23,877 nucleotides of DNA. Source: Cyanobacteria bacterium OH_SFB_17 (lineage in GTDB: Bacteria; Cyanobacteriota; Vampirovibrionia; Gastranaerophilales; Gastranaerophilaceae). The DNA is taken from contig JAEWYI010000011.1 of the NCBI GenBank assembly GCA_023395735.1, positions 1 to 23,877 of the forward strand, in the 5' to 3' direction. Positions 14,221 through 22,783 of this stretch are shown one piece after another (position 1 is the first letter of the stretch; every line of letters begins with the position of its first letter). The position numbers and the translations under genes are program-made. Below the pieces are notes generated by a model. It saw nothing but the letters and a program-made list of their open reading frames with translations, searched no databases and had not been told where the DNA came from.

Positions 14221-14865
14221 ATGCAGGAACTTAAAAAATCCACAGAGTTTAATATTATGGAAGTTGGAAAAATGAATTTTGCAAAAAACGGCTATGATGG
14301 CGCAAGCATCAGAGAAATTTGCAAGATGGCAGGTGTGAATATCAGCATGATTTCATATTACTTTGGCGGAAAACAGGGTCTATATACAAAAATTGTAAGA
14401 AGTATTGTTGAAAAAATTATGAAATATATGAAAACAAATATGGGATTTGAAGAATTTCCAGAAAATTTTGATAATATTTCAAAATCCAAGCAGATTGATT
14501 TGTTGTATAAAGCCATAGGTCTAATAATTGATTTCTTTTATTCAGATAACCTTTCAGAAAGTGAAATGTTAATACTTTTTAAAGAACAAGCTACATCAGG
14601 TGTTCCATTAAACGCGACAGGATATGTGGTCTTGAAAAAGTTATTAGCATCAATTATGGAAAAGGATGAAAATGATAAAGAAATAATCTTCAGGGCTGTG
14701 TCCATTGTTGGACAAGTACATTCAGCAAGATTATTCAAGCAGTTTTCTTTAAATATGATGAATCAAAAACAATTTAGCCTAGAGGATACTATCTTATTTA
14801 AGCAGATTGTGCTAAACCAAGTAAAGGCAATCTTAAAAGAGGTAGGAGCAATAGATGAAGAATAA
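14221..14865 (+). CDS. TetR-family repressor, CecR (YbiH)-like
   Basis: Residues about 10-56 form the TetR helix-turn-helix (FAKNGYDGASIREICKMAGVNISMISYYFGGKQGLY). The C-terminal ligand-binding part (FKEQATSGVP, VSIVGQVHSARLFK) resembles the CecR/DUF1956 group, which in E. coli controls the ybhGFSR exporter, matching the genes that follow here. The inducer is unknown; CecR-type regulators are linked to antibiotic sensitivity. GAGG (14212-14215) lies 5 bases before the ATG. Two operators at its own promoter indicate autoregulation of the whole operon. Its 3' end overlaps the next gene by 11 bases. The TetR call is firm; the CecR subgroup is likely. Confidence 0.9.
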   Translation: MQELKKSTEFNIMEVGKMNFAKNGYDGASIREICKMAGVNISMISYYFGGKQGLYTKIVRSIVEKIMKYMKTNMGFEEFPENFDNISKSKQIDLLYKAIGLIIDFFYSDNLSESEMLILFKEQATSGVPLNATGYVVLKKLLASIMEKDENDKEIIFRAVSIVGQVHSARLFKQFSLNMMNQKQFSLEDTILFKQIVLNQVKAILKEVGAIDEE

Positions 14866-16207
14866 AATATTTGCAATAATTTTTATAATCATTTTTATGC
14901 AAATTCCTGCAAATTCTTTTTGCTGGACTGGTAAACCGCCATCAATAAATCCAAAATCAAAAATTGAATATGTGAATATCAACTGGTGGGATAATTTTTC
15001 CGACCCATATTTAAAAAAATATATAATTCAGTCAATAGAAAATAACCATGAAGCGCAAAAGGCATCTTGGCAAGTCGAAGAATACAAACAATTTGTGAAA
15101 TATCAATTTTCACAAGAACTTCCAAGCCTTTCAGTAGGAGGAGTTTATGCGGGTGTTCATTGGCCGGATTCTATCAAAAATATTAAAAATAATATTTTTG
15201 CAATACCTTTTACTGCAAGCTACGAGGCTGATATTTTCTTAAAAAATCACGACAAAACCAAATCAAGCAAAAAAGCCTATTTGGCAAATCGATTTCAAGA
15301 AAAAAGCGTTTATATTTCGCTTGTGTCTGATGTTGCAACAACATATATAAATATACTTAAATTTGATGAGCAGATAAAAATTCAGCATGAAATTGTCATA
15401 AATAAAAAAGAGAATTTAAAACGTGTGAAGCTTCGTTATAAAAACGGAGTTTGTAACGCAATGGCGGTAAACAATGCAGAAAAAAGTTATAAATCTGCTT
15501 TAAGTCAATTTGATGAATATAAAAAATCCAGAGACAAAAGTTTAAATCAGCTTGCAGTTTTAATCGGCGAATCTCCACAAAACAGCTTAAATTTAGAGCG
15601 TGGACGTTTTAATGATTTTGAATATAAAGTTGAAATCCCAAGTAGTATTCCGTCAGAAGTAGTTTTTTCAAGGCCGGACATAATGGCTGCTGAAGCCAAT
15701 CTTGAAAAAGCAAAAATTGATATAAGAGTAGCCAGAAAAGAATTTCTCCCAAGTTTAAAAGTTACAGGTTTGTATTCATTTTCAAATATTGGTGGAACTT
15801 TTGGCAATTGGGATTCCACAATTGCTGGAATAGTAGCAAACGCAGCTTTTGATTTATTTAAAGGCGGTGCAAAAGTTGCAAATTTGAAAATTAATATGAC
15901 AAGATACGAGCAAATTTTTCAAGAATATCGACAAGTTGATTTAAATGCGCTAAAAGAAGTAAACGATAGTTTGATTATGATAAGAGAAAATACAAAAGTC
16001 GATAAAAATACTAGTCAGAATTTAATTTTCCAAAATGATAATTATAAACGTGCGCAAAATAGTTTTAAGAATGGAACTATTTCCTATACAGACTTGCTTT
16101 TGGAGCAGGAAACCTTTTTTAATTCTAAACAAAATCAAGTCAGTACAAAAACAAACAGACTTACAGACTACATAACCTTGTATAAAGCGGTTGGAGGCCA
16201 ATTATGA
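14855..16207 (+). CDS. TolC/NodT-type outer-membrane efflux channel
   Basis: An outer-membrane factor expected to form the trimeric exit duct for the exporter encoded downstream. The signal peptide covers about 1-21 (IFAIIFIIIFMQIPANS). C23 lies where NodT-family lipoproteins carry their lipidated Cys, but NSFC is not a proper lipobox, so lipidation is doubtful. The mature start NWWDNFSDPYLKKYI is typical of NodT proteins. Two repeats of long amphipathic helices follow, with the landmarks GESP, IPSEVVFSRPDIMAAEANLEKA, AARKEFLPSL-like ARKEFLPSL, and GTISYTDLLLEQ. Length 450 is normal. It starts inside the end of the regulator gene behind AGGAG, and overlaps the adaptor gene by 4 bases. An outer-membrane channel shows the host is diderm. 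Confidence 0.92.
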   Translation: MKNKIFAIIFIIIFMQIPANSFCWTGKPPSINPKSKIEYVNINWWDNFSDPYLKKYIIQSIENNHEAQKASWQVEEYKQFVKYQFSQELPSLSVGGVYAGVHWPDSIKNIKNNIFAIPFTASYEADIFLKNHDKTKSSKKAYLANRFQEKSVYISLVSDVATTYINILKFDEQIKIQHEIVINKKENLKRVKLRYKNGVCNAMAVNNAEKSYKSALSQFDEYKKSRDKSLNQLAVLIGESPQNSLNLERGRFNDFEYKVEIPSSIPSEVVFSRPDIMAAEANLEKAKIDIRVARKEFLPSLKVTGLYSFSNIGGTFGNWDSTIAGIVANAAFDLFKGGAKVANLKINMTRYEQIFQEYRQVDLNALKEVNDSLIMIRENTKVDKNTSQNLIFQNDNYKRAQNSFKNGTISYTDLLLEQETFFNSKQNQVSTKTNRLTDYITLYKAVGGQL

Positions 16208-17070
16208 AAAAAGTTTTAATTTTAATAATATTGTTAGGAATACTCGCGTTAGGAATTTTCTTAGCGAAAAATAAAGATAAAAAAGATCCCAATATTCTTG
16301 AATTGTACGGAAATATCGAAATTCGCCAAGTTGATTTGGGTTTTAGAGTCGAAGGAAAAATTTCAAAATTGTACGCTGAAGAAGGCGACTATGTTAAAAA
16401 AGGTCAGCTTCTTGCTTCCTTAGATGATATAGGTTACAAAGCAACTTATGAAAAATCTCTTGCTGATATTAATTTCAACAAGGCAACAAGTAAAAATGCA
16501 AGTGAAAATTTTCAAAGAAATATTCCATTGTGCGCTGACGGAACAACTTCTAAACAAGATTGCGATAACCTTTTAAACACAAAAAATTCCACACAAGCCG
16601 CTTTGGATGCTTCTGTTGCCGCGAGCAAATCCGCCAAAAAGAATTATGATGATACAAAGATTTTTGCTCCTGATAATGGAATTATTATGACAAGAATTCA
16701 AGAGCCTGGTGCAAGTGTTGTACCTTCTCAATCCGTTTACACTATGGCAAAAACTGAGCCTGTTTGGGTAAGAGCTTATATTCCTGAGACAAGTCTTGCC
16801 AATATAAAGTATGGGATGAAGGCAAGTGTTTACACTGATACAGTTAATCCGAAAACATCTAAAAAACGTACTTATGTTGGTCAAGTCGGATATATTTCTC
16901 CTGTTGCTGAATTTACCCCCAAAACTGTACAGACAGAAGATTTGAGAACAGATTTAGTTTATCGGGTAAGAATTTATATCGATAATACCGATGAATATCT
17001 TCGCCAAGGTATGCCGGTTACCGTAAAGTTTAATATTAACGGCGTAAATAAACCAAAGGTTGATAATTAA
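16204..17070 (+). CDS. HlyD-family membrane fusion (adaptor) protein, YbhG-like
   Basis: Bridges inner-membrane pump and outer-membrane channel. An N-terminal anchor helix (3-21) is followed by a lipoyl half-motif (ELYGNIEIRQVDLGFRVEGKI, EEGDYVKKGQLLASLDD), a short alpha-hairpin (about 80-145), the second lipoyl half (IFAPDNGIIMTRIQEPGASV) and a beta-barrel ending LRQGMPVTVKF. The hairpin tip fits the R-x3-L-x6-S pattern (R105, L109, S116) reported for adaptors that contact TolC. Two cysteines, C110 and C120, flank the tip and could form a disulfide in the periplasm, which is unusual. Length 288 is slightly below most YbhG proteins. It overlaps both neighbours (ATGA upstream, TAATG downstream), so stoichiometry is probably set by coupled translation. 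Confidence 0.92.
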   Translation: MKKVLILIILLGILALGIFLAKNKDKKDPNILELYGNIEIRQVDLGFRVEGKISKLYAEEGDYVKKGQLLASLDDIGYKATYEKSLADINFNKATSKNASENFQRNIPLCADGTTSKQDCDNLLNTKNSTQAALDASVAASKSAKKNYDDTKIFAPDNGIIMTRIQEPGASVVPSQSVYTMAKTEPVWVRAYIPETSLANIKYGMKASVYTDTVNPKTSKKRTYVGQVGYISPVAEFTPKTVQTEDLRTDLVYRVRIYIDNTDEYLRQGMPVTVKFNINGVNKPKVDN

Positions 17071-18578
17071 TGAATAATTGCATTGATATTGTTAATTTAA
17101 CCAAAAAGTTCTCTGATACAGATATTGCAGTAGATAATCTTTCTCTAGGAATAGAAGAAGGAAAAATCACAGGGCTTATCGGCCCCGATGGGGCCGGAAA
17201 AACTACCTTAATAAGGTTAATTACAGGATTGTTGACTCCAACCGAGGGTAAAATAACTACACTTGGGATGGATTCTGTTAAAGATTATAAGCAGATTTGT
17301 GCCAGAATAGGTTATATGCCTCAAAAGTTTGGCTTATACGAAGATTTGACTGTAATGGAAAATCTGAATTTGTATTCTGATTTAAAGGGAATTGCGCCGA
17401 ATGATAAAAAGGATATTTTCGAAAAGCTTTTGACTATGACGAGTTTGAGTAAATTTACTGATAGACTTGCAGGAGCGCTTTCTGGCGGGATGAAGCAAAA
17501 GTTGGGATTAGCTTGTACATTACTTGGAAGTCCTGAGCTTTTGTTGCTGGATGAGCCTTCGGTTGGGGTTGATCCGATTTCCAGAAGAGAGCTTATAAAA
17601 ATGGTAAGAGAACTTGCAGGCTCAGGTATGGGAATATTGTGGTCTACGGCTTATCTTGATGAGGCGCATAATTTTGATAATTGTGTAGTATTGAATGAAG
17701 GAAAAATTATTTATCAAGGGCTTCCGCACGAACTTAGTGAAACAACAGAAGGATTTGAGCAGAAGGTTGTAGAGCTTATGGGGGGATATGATGAAAGACC
17801 TTCGATTTTAGCCGATAAATTTGAGCTGAAAGATAATAATGTTGAAAACGTAGTTGAGGCATTGAGTTTGGTTAAAAAATATGGTGATTTTTATGCGGTT
17901 AAAAATAATACTTTTCATATTAAAAAAGGAGAAATTTTTGGGCTTTTGGGACCAAATGGCGCAGGAAAATCAACTTCGTTTAAAATGATGTGCGGGCTTG
18001 CAACTCCTACAGGCGGTACTGCAAAAATTATGGGGCAGGATATATTAAAAAATCCGTCCAAGGCGCGTTCCTATTTAGGATATATGGCTCAGAAGTTTTC
18101 TTTGTATGGTGATTTGACAGTTGATGAAAATTTACGATTTTTTGCAGGGGTTTATGGGTTGTGGTTATTGGAAAGAAATAAAAAAATTAAAGAAATAGTC
18201 GATATTTTTCATTTTAAAAAATATTTGGATAAACCTGCAAAAGAGCTTCCGCTTGGGTATAAACAACGACTATCTTTGGCTTGCGCTGTCATGCACAGGC
18301 CTCAGGTGCTTTTTTTGGATGAGCCGACTTCGGGGGTAGATCCAATTACCAGAAAAGAATTTTGGACTCATATAAAAGGATTGGCACAAAAGGGGGTTAC
18401 AATCCTTGTTACTACTCACTTTATGGACGAGGCTGAGCTGTGCGACAGAATAAGTTTGTTTTATAAAGGTGAGGCAATTGCTACTGGAACTCCTGATGAT
18501 TTAAAAAAACGTGTTAATGCAAAATCAATGGAAGAGGCTTTTATCGGGTTGATTGAAGAATCAGAAAAGGTTAATTAG
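17070..18578 (+). CDS. ABC transporter ATPase with two nucleotide-binding domains, YbhF-like
   Basis: Powers the exporter from the cytoplasmic face. NBD1: Walker A GPDGAGKTT (38-46), Q85, signature LSGGM (137), Walker B with D161-E162. NBD2: Walker A GPNGAGKST (294-302), Q341, signature LPLGY (393), Walker B D417-E418, switch His H450 (VTTHFMDEA). In NBD1 the position equivalent to the switch His is Ala194 (WSTAYLDEA), and the NBD2 signature departs from LSGGQ. So the two ATP sites are unequal, one probably less active. Fused double NBDs of this kind pair with two ABC-2 permeases, which follow. TAATG overlap with the adaptor gene; AAAGG about 10 bases upstream. Confidence 0.95.
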   Translation: MNNCIDIVNLTKKFSDTDIAVDNLSLGIEEGKITGLIGPDGAGKTTLIRLITGLLTPTEGKITTLGMDSVKDYKQICARIGYMPQKFGLYEDLTVMENLNLYSDLKGIAPNDKKDIFEKLLTMTSLSKFTDRLAGALSGGMKQKLGLACTLLGSPELLLLDEPSVGVDPISRRELIKMVRELAGSGMGILWSTAYLDEAHNFDNCVVLNEGKIIYQGLPHELSETTEGFEQKVVELMGGYDERPSILADKFELKDNNVENVVEALSLVKKYGDFYAVKNNTFHIKKGEIFGLLGPNGAGKSTSFKMMCGLATPTGGTAKIMGQDILKNPSKARSYLGYMAQKFSLYGDLTVDENLRFFAGVYGLWLLERNKKIKEIVDIFHFKKYLDKPAKELPLGYKQRLSLACAVMHRPQVLFLDEPTSGVDPITRKEFWTHIKGLAQKGVTILVTTHFMDEAELCDRISLFYKGEAIATGTPDDLKKRVNAKSMEEAFIGLIEESEKVN

Positions 18579-18580
18579 TG

Positions 18581-19690
18581 ATGAAAATATTATTAGCTTT
18601 AGTTAAAAAAGAATTTTATCAAATATTAAGAGATCCAAGCAGCATATTGATTGCGTTCGTCCTTCCTTTTGTTTTGCTTTTAATATATATGTATGGGGTT
18701 AATCTTGATACTGTCAAGGTTTCTTTAGGGATGAAAATTGATGATTCTTCCCAGCAGGTTGTTACTCTTGTTGATTCTTTTAAGAATAACAAATTCGTAA
18801 CGACAAAATTTTATTCTAATCCTGAAGATATGTACAACGACTTGACCGGTTCAAAGCTTCGTGGGATTGTAGTTATTCCTAACGATTTTTCTTCTAAGCT
18901 TGATAGAAATCAAGTTGCAGAAGTTCAAGTTATTGCTGACGGCTCAGAGGTTAACCTTGCTAACTATGTTCAAAGTTACACCACTTTGATTTTTAACCAG
19001 TGGCTGACTTTGTCAAGCAAATATCAGTCAAAAGCCGCTAAGCCTTTGATAAATGTTGAAGCAAGATATTGGTATAATCAGGATATAAACAGTCATTATT
19101 TCATTTTACCGGGATCTTTGTCTATAACAATGACATTGATTGGTATGCTTTTGACAGCTCTGGTTGTTGCACGAGAGTGGGAAAGAGGAACAATGGAGGC
19201 GATTTTGACGACCAAAGTAACGAGGATTCAATTTGTCCTCGGTAAATATATTCCTTATTTTTTGTTGGGAATATTATCAATGAACTTCAGCGTTTTTATG
19301 TGTATTTTTGTTTTTGGGATTCCTTTTAGAGGAAATTATTTTGTTTTGATGGGAGTTGCTTCTTTGTTTTTGTTTACTGCAATGGGACAAGGTTTGTTAA
19401 TTTCTACGATATTAAAAAATCAATTTACAGCCAGTCAGGCGGCTCTAGTAGGCGGGTTTTTACCTGCATTGATGTTGTCGGGGCTGGTGTTTCCGATAAG
19501 CTCTATGCCTATTCCTTTGCAGTGGTTGAGTTCAATTATTCCTGCTAAATATTTTGTATCTTGTATTCAAAGTGAATTCATGGCGGGGACAATTCCTGAG
19601 ATAATAATACCAAATTCAATATTTCTGGCAGTTTTGGGCTTGATTTTATTTACGGCAGTTTATAATAATACACAGATGAAATTGGAATAG
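18581..19690 (+). CDS. ABC-2 type permease, YbhS-like (first of pair)
   Basis: One half of the inner-membrane channel. Topology: helix 1 at about 21-40, a periplasmic domain of ~135 residues ending in ARYWYNQD, then five helices at about 175-197, 224-246, 255-276, 285-307 and 341-360. The motif REWERGTMEAIL (198-209) after helix 2 is the cytoplasmic coupling segment typical of this family, and LMLSGLVFPISSMP marks helix 5. Length 369 is normal. Two starts are possible: ATG at 18581 (chosen; AAAAGG 10 bases upstream) or GTG at 18578, which would overlap the ATPase stop by one base with better spacing. Drug, ion or lipid substrate cannot be read from sequence. Confidence 0.93.
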   Translation: MKILLALVKKEFYQILRDPSSILIAFVLPFVLLLIYMYGVNLDTVKVSLGMKIDDSSQQVVTLVDSFKNNKFVTTKFYSNPEDMYNDLTGSKLRGIVVIPNDFSSKLDRNQVAEVQVIADGSEVNLANYVQSYTTLIFNQWLTLSSKYQSKAAKPLINVEARYWYNQDINSHYFILPGSLSITMTLIGMLLTALVVAREWERGTMEAILTTKVTRIQFVLGKYIPYFLLGILSMNFSVFMCIFVFGIPFRGNYFVLMGVASLFLFTAMGQGLLISTILKNQFTASQAALVGGFLPALMLSGLVFPISSMPIPLQWLSSIIPAKYFVSCIQSEFMAGTIPEIIIPNSIFLAVLGLILFTAVYNNTQMKLE

Positions 19691-19693
19691 AAA

Positions 19694-20797
19694 ATGTTAA
19701 GAAGAATTATTGCACTGATTAAAAAAGAATTTTTATCGATTTGGAAAGACCCAAGAAGCAGGACGTTGATTATTGTTCCGCCGATTTTGCAATTGTTGAT
19801 TTTTGCCCACGCCGCAACAATGGAGGTTAGAAACTTAAATATGGCTGTTCTTGATAACAGCAAAACCCTCCAGTCGAGAGAACTCATAACTAAATTTGAA
19901 CATTCAAAATGGTTTAGAAAAATTATTATTGTTGATAATCAAAATCAGGTGGAAAAATTAATAAGTTCAAAAAAAGCGCATCTGGCATTGTTGATAGATG
20001 ATGACTTTTCTACAAATCTGAAAAAGAAAAAGCCCACTCAACTGCAGTTGATACTTGATGGAAGACAGACAAATGTTGCAGGGATTGCGTCAGGATATGT
20101 GAACACGATTGTCTCCCAGTATGAAAATGAAAATTTTCCAAGGAAAAACGCACCACAAATCTCTGTTCAGGTAAGAAATTGGTTCAACCCAAATTTGATT
20201 TTTCTATGGTATACGGTCGTTTCCTTGATAACAATTTTGGCGACTACAATTGCTTTGATTCTTACGGCTCTTTCAATCGCAAGGGAAAGAGAGATGGGAA
20301 CTTTTGACCAGTTGATTGTTTCGCCTCTTAATTCTTTTGAAATTTTGGTTGGAAAAACAGCCCCTCCGTTGATTATTTCTGTTGTTTTGACGACTATTAT
20401 GGGGGTTTGTGCTATTTTGCTTTTTGATGTTCCTTTCAAAGGCAGCATTGGAATTTTTTATATCGGAATAATAATTTATTTACTTTCAATGGTAGGGATT
20501 GGACTTTTTATTTCTTCTATTTGTAAAACTCAACAGCAGGCGATTTTAGGAGCTTTTGCATTCCAAATGCCTGCAATTTTATTGTCGGGCTATATTTCTC
20601 CAATCGAAGATATGCCGTTGTTTTTTCAATATCTTACTTGGGGAAATCCTGTTAGGTTTTTCTTGGTTATAATCAAAGGTATTACTTTTAAAAATATGCC
20701 GATGAACTATATAATCGAAAATATGATTCCACTCAGTATTATCGGGCTTATAACTTTATTTGCAGCAGGTTGGATGTTTAAGAAAAATCTAGATTAA
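19694..20797 (+). CDS. ABC-2 type permease, YbhR-like (second of pair)
   Basis: Partner of the preceding permease, with the same plan: helix 1 at about 22-40, periplasmic domain to ~165 ending in VRNWFNPN, five more helices, coupling motif REREMGTFDQL (197-207) and ILLSGYISPIEDMP. The two permeases are clearly paralogous but diverged, consistent with a heterodimer driven by the two unequal NBDs. It starts 3 bases after the first permease stop, with only a weak upstream TTGGA, so translational coupling is likely. Last gene of the operon; no clear terminator was found in 20798-20881, so read-through into tilS is possible. Confidence 0.93.
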   Translation: MLRRIIALIKKEFLSIWKDPRSRTLIIVPPILQLLIFAHAATMEVRNLNMAVLDNSKTLQSRELITKFEHSKWFRKIIIVDNQNQVEKLISSKKAHLALLIDDDFSTNLKKKKPTQLQLILDGRQTNVAGIASGYVNTIVSQYENENFPRKNAPQISVQVRNWFNPNLIFLWYTVVSLITILATTIALILTALSIAREREMGTFDQLIVSPLNSFEILVGKTAPPLIISVVLTTIMGVCAILLFDVPFKGSIGIFYIGIIIYLLSMVGIGLFISSICKTQQQAILGAFAFQMPAILLSGYISPIEDMPLFFQYLTWGNPVRFFLVIIKGITFKNMPMNYIIENMIPLSIIGLITLFAAGWMFKKNLD

Positions 20798-20881
20798 ATT
20801 TTGTTTTAGCTGAATGTGTAGTTGCGGGTTTCTTTTTTCGCGTTAAAATATTAGAAAGATTAATAAGGTTTGTATATTTAA

Positions 20882-22237
20882 ATGCAAGAAATTGTAAAAA
20901 ACTTTTTAGCTCGTCATAACCTGTTGCGTTCTGAAAAAACATTTTTGGTTGGTTTTTCTGGGGGCTATGATTCACTTTGCTTGTTAGATATGCTTTGTAA
21001 TTTGTCAAAAGAATACCATTTCAAAATAGTCGCAATGCATTTAAACCACAACTGGCGCGGTGAAGAATCCAAGTTGGAAGAAGACTGTTGTAGAAGTTTT
21101 TGTTGCAGTTCAGAGATTGAATTTGTTTCAGAAACAATCGAATCTCCTGAAAAAACCGAAAGTGCTGCAAGAGAAGCACGCTATGAATTTTTCGAAAGGA
21201 TTGCAAGTAAATATAAAAATAGTATAATTTTAACTGCTCATACAATGTCTGATAACGCTGAAACTTTGATATATAGAATAATAAAAGGAACAGGAATTAC
21301 TGGCTTAAAAGGGATTCCGAGTGAGCGAAAAGTAGGCGAAACTTTTGTTTACAGACCTCTTTTGAATGTTTCGAGAAAAGAGATTGAAGATTATTGTAAA
21401 TCAAAGGGCTTAGTGCCAAATAATGATTCTTCAAATTACGATACCAATTACAAAAGAAATTTTATCAGACATAAAATTATGCCAATGTTTGATGAAATAA
21501 ATTTTCACGCAGAAAGATCAATTGCTTCTTTGGCAGAATTGGCTATCAGCCAGTCAAGCATAGTTGATGAATACATGAGCAAGGTAAGATTGGAAGTGTA
21601 TGAAGGTCAAAAACTTGTTACTTCTAAATATAAAAAGCTTTCAGAAGATGTAATGCTAAAAATTATTCACGATGCCTGTAAGCGTGAAAATCTCGATTAT
21701 GACAGAAAAAAAATTAATAATATGCTCCAATTTATAAAAAATAACTTTGAATCAAAATCAGGCTCGAGATATTCGCTGACTAATAATTTGTGGCTGTTTG
21801 CAAGCAGTAAATATATCTATATGATAACAGACATCGGAAATTCTGAAAATATCGCGCAGGTAGATATTAATTCTGAAGGCAGTTGGCTTTTACCTTTTGA
21901 GAAAAAATTATCAATCGCAAAGTTTGAAGAGCAAAAAATTGATAAATTTCCTAAAGAAACAGATAATTACGCCTTGGTTGATTTTTCAAATGTAGGACTT
22001 GAAAATCTAACATTTAGAACCAGAAGAGACGGCGATTTTATTGTTCCTTTTGGTATGACCGGAAAAATGAAATTAAAAAAATATCTTAACGAAAAAAAGA
22101 TTCCTCAGCATGAAAAAAATAGTCTTTTAATGCTTTGCAAAGGGAACGAAGTCTTGTGGATAGTTGGTGTCGGATTGAGTAATAAATTGAGAGTTGTAAA
22201 TATGCCGACTCATGTGATAAAATTTAGTGATAGGTAA
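20882..22237 (+). CDS. tilS: tRNA(Ile)-lysidine synthetase TilS
   Basis: TilS adds lysine to C34 of the CAU-anticodon tRNA(Ile), so that it reads AUA and is charged with Ile. The N-terminal N-type ATP pyrophosphatase has the PP-loop SGGYDS (26-31), AMHLNHNWRGEES and TAHTMSDNAETLIYRIIKGTGITGLKGIP, then RPLLNVSRKEIEDYCKSKGL with the NNDSSNYDTNYKRNFIRHKIMP motif. The C-terminal TilS domain (about 375-448) has FRTRRDGDFIVPFGMTGKMKLKKYLNEKKIP and WIVGVGLSNKLRV. Length 451 is normal. The only nearby Shine-Dalgarno-like sequence, AAGG, is about 13 bases away, so initiation may be weak. hpt follows directly, a pairing conserved in many bacteria. Confidence 0.96.
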   Translation: MQEIVKNFLARHNLLRSEKTFLVGFSGGYDSLCLLDMLCNLSKEYHFKIVAMHLNHNWRGEESKLEEDCCRSFCCSSEIEFVSETIESPEKTESAAREARYEFFERIASKYKNSIILTAHTMSDNAETLIYRIIKGTGITGLKGIPSERKVGETFVYRPLLNVSRKEIEDYCKSKGLVPNNDSSNYDTNYKRNFIRHKIMPMFDEINFHAERSIASLAELAISQSSIVDEYMSKVRLEVYEGQKLVTSKYKKLSEDVMLKIIHDACKRENLDYDRKKINNMLQFIKNNFESKSGSRYSLTNNLWLFASSKYIYMITDIGNSENIAQVDINSEGSWLLPFEKKLSIAKFEEQKIDKFPKETDNYALVDFSNVGLENLTFRTRRDGDFIVPFGMTGKMKLKKYLNEKKIPQHEKNSLLMLCKGNEVLWIVGVGLSNKLRVVNMPTHVIKFSDR

Positions 22238-22247
22238 GGAATTAAGC

Positions 22248-22781
22248 ATGGAAATTACAAAAGAAAAAATTAAACCTCTTTTCTCCGAAGAAGTCCTTTG
22301 TGTACGGATTAAAGAGTTAGCTGAACAGATAAATAATGAATATGGCAATGAAAAAGTTTATATTATTTGTGTTTTAAAGGGTTCTGTGATGTTTACGGTT
22401 GATCTTGTAAAACATCTTTCAATGCCGGTTAAAATGGAGTTTATAAGACTTTCGAGCTATGGCTCATCTACAACTTCATCAGGAAAAGTAAGAGCTGTAG
22501 ACATTTCGCTTCCTGATTTAAACGACAAGAATGTTTTGATAGTAGAAGATATTATCGATACAGGTTTGACCGCTAAATTTTTGTTAGAATTTATTAATAA
22601 TAACTTTCATACAAAAACTACAAGATTTTGCTCGCTTTTAGACAAAAAATGTTTTAGAAAAACTGAAATTGAGCCTGATTATTATGGTTTCGATGTAGAC
22701 AACAAGTTTGTAATAGGCTATGGTCTTGATTATGAAGGCCTTTATAGAAATTTACCATATATTGGTTATGTGGAAGCTTAG
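22248..22781 (+). CDS. hpt: Hypoxanthine phosphoribosyltransferase
   Basis: Purine salvage: converts hypoxanthine (and usually guanine) with PRPP to IMP/GMP. The PRPP-binding motif VLIVEDIIDTGLT lies at about 96-108, with VYIICVLKGSVMF (PPi loop), the flexible-loop SSYGSSTTSSGKV and the C-terminal GLDYEGLYRNLPYIG. The ATG at 22248 is chosen because TAAGGA (22235-22240) lies 7 bases before it and the protein then starts like its family. A longer GTG frame at 22227 would overlap tilS and lacks a ribosome-binding site. The Shine-Dalgarno overlaps the tilS stop, so the two genes are tightly linked. Length 177 is typical. Confidence 0.95.
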   Translation: MEITKEKIKPLFSEEVLCVRIKELAEQINNEYGNEKVYIICVLKGSVMFTVDLVKHLSMPVKMEFIRLSSYGSSTTSSGKVRAVDISLPDLNDKNVLIVEDIIDTGLTAKFLLEFINNNFHTKTTRFCSLLDKKCFRKTEIEPDYYGFDVDNKFVIGYGLDYEGLYRNLPYIGYVEA

Positions 22782-22783
22782 TT

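Noticed and set aside
20798..20881. A terminator after the efflux operon (GCGGGTTTCTTTTTTCGC)
   Set aside because: Only three base pairs would close a large loop, and no T-run follows the stem.
22227..22247. Longer hpt product from a GTG start
   Set aside because: It would overlap tilS, has no ribosome-binding site, and the ATG at 22248 has TAAGGA at good spacing.
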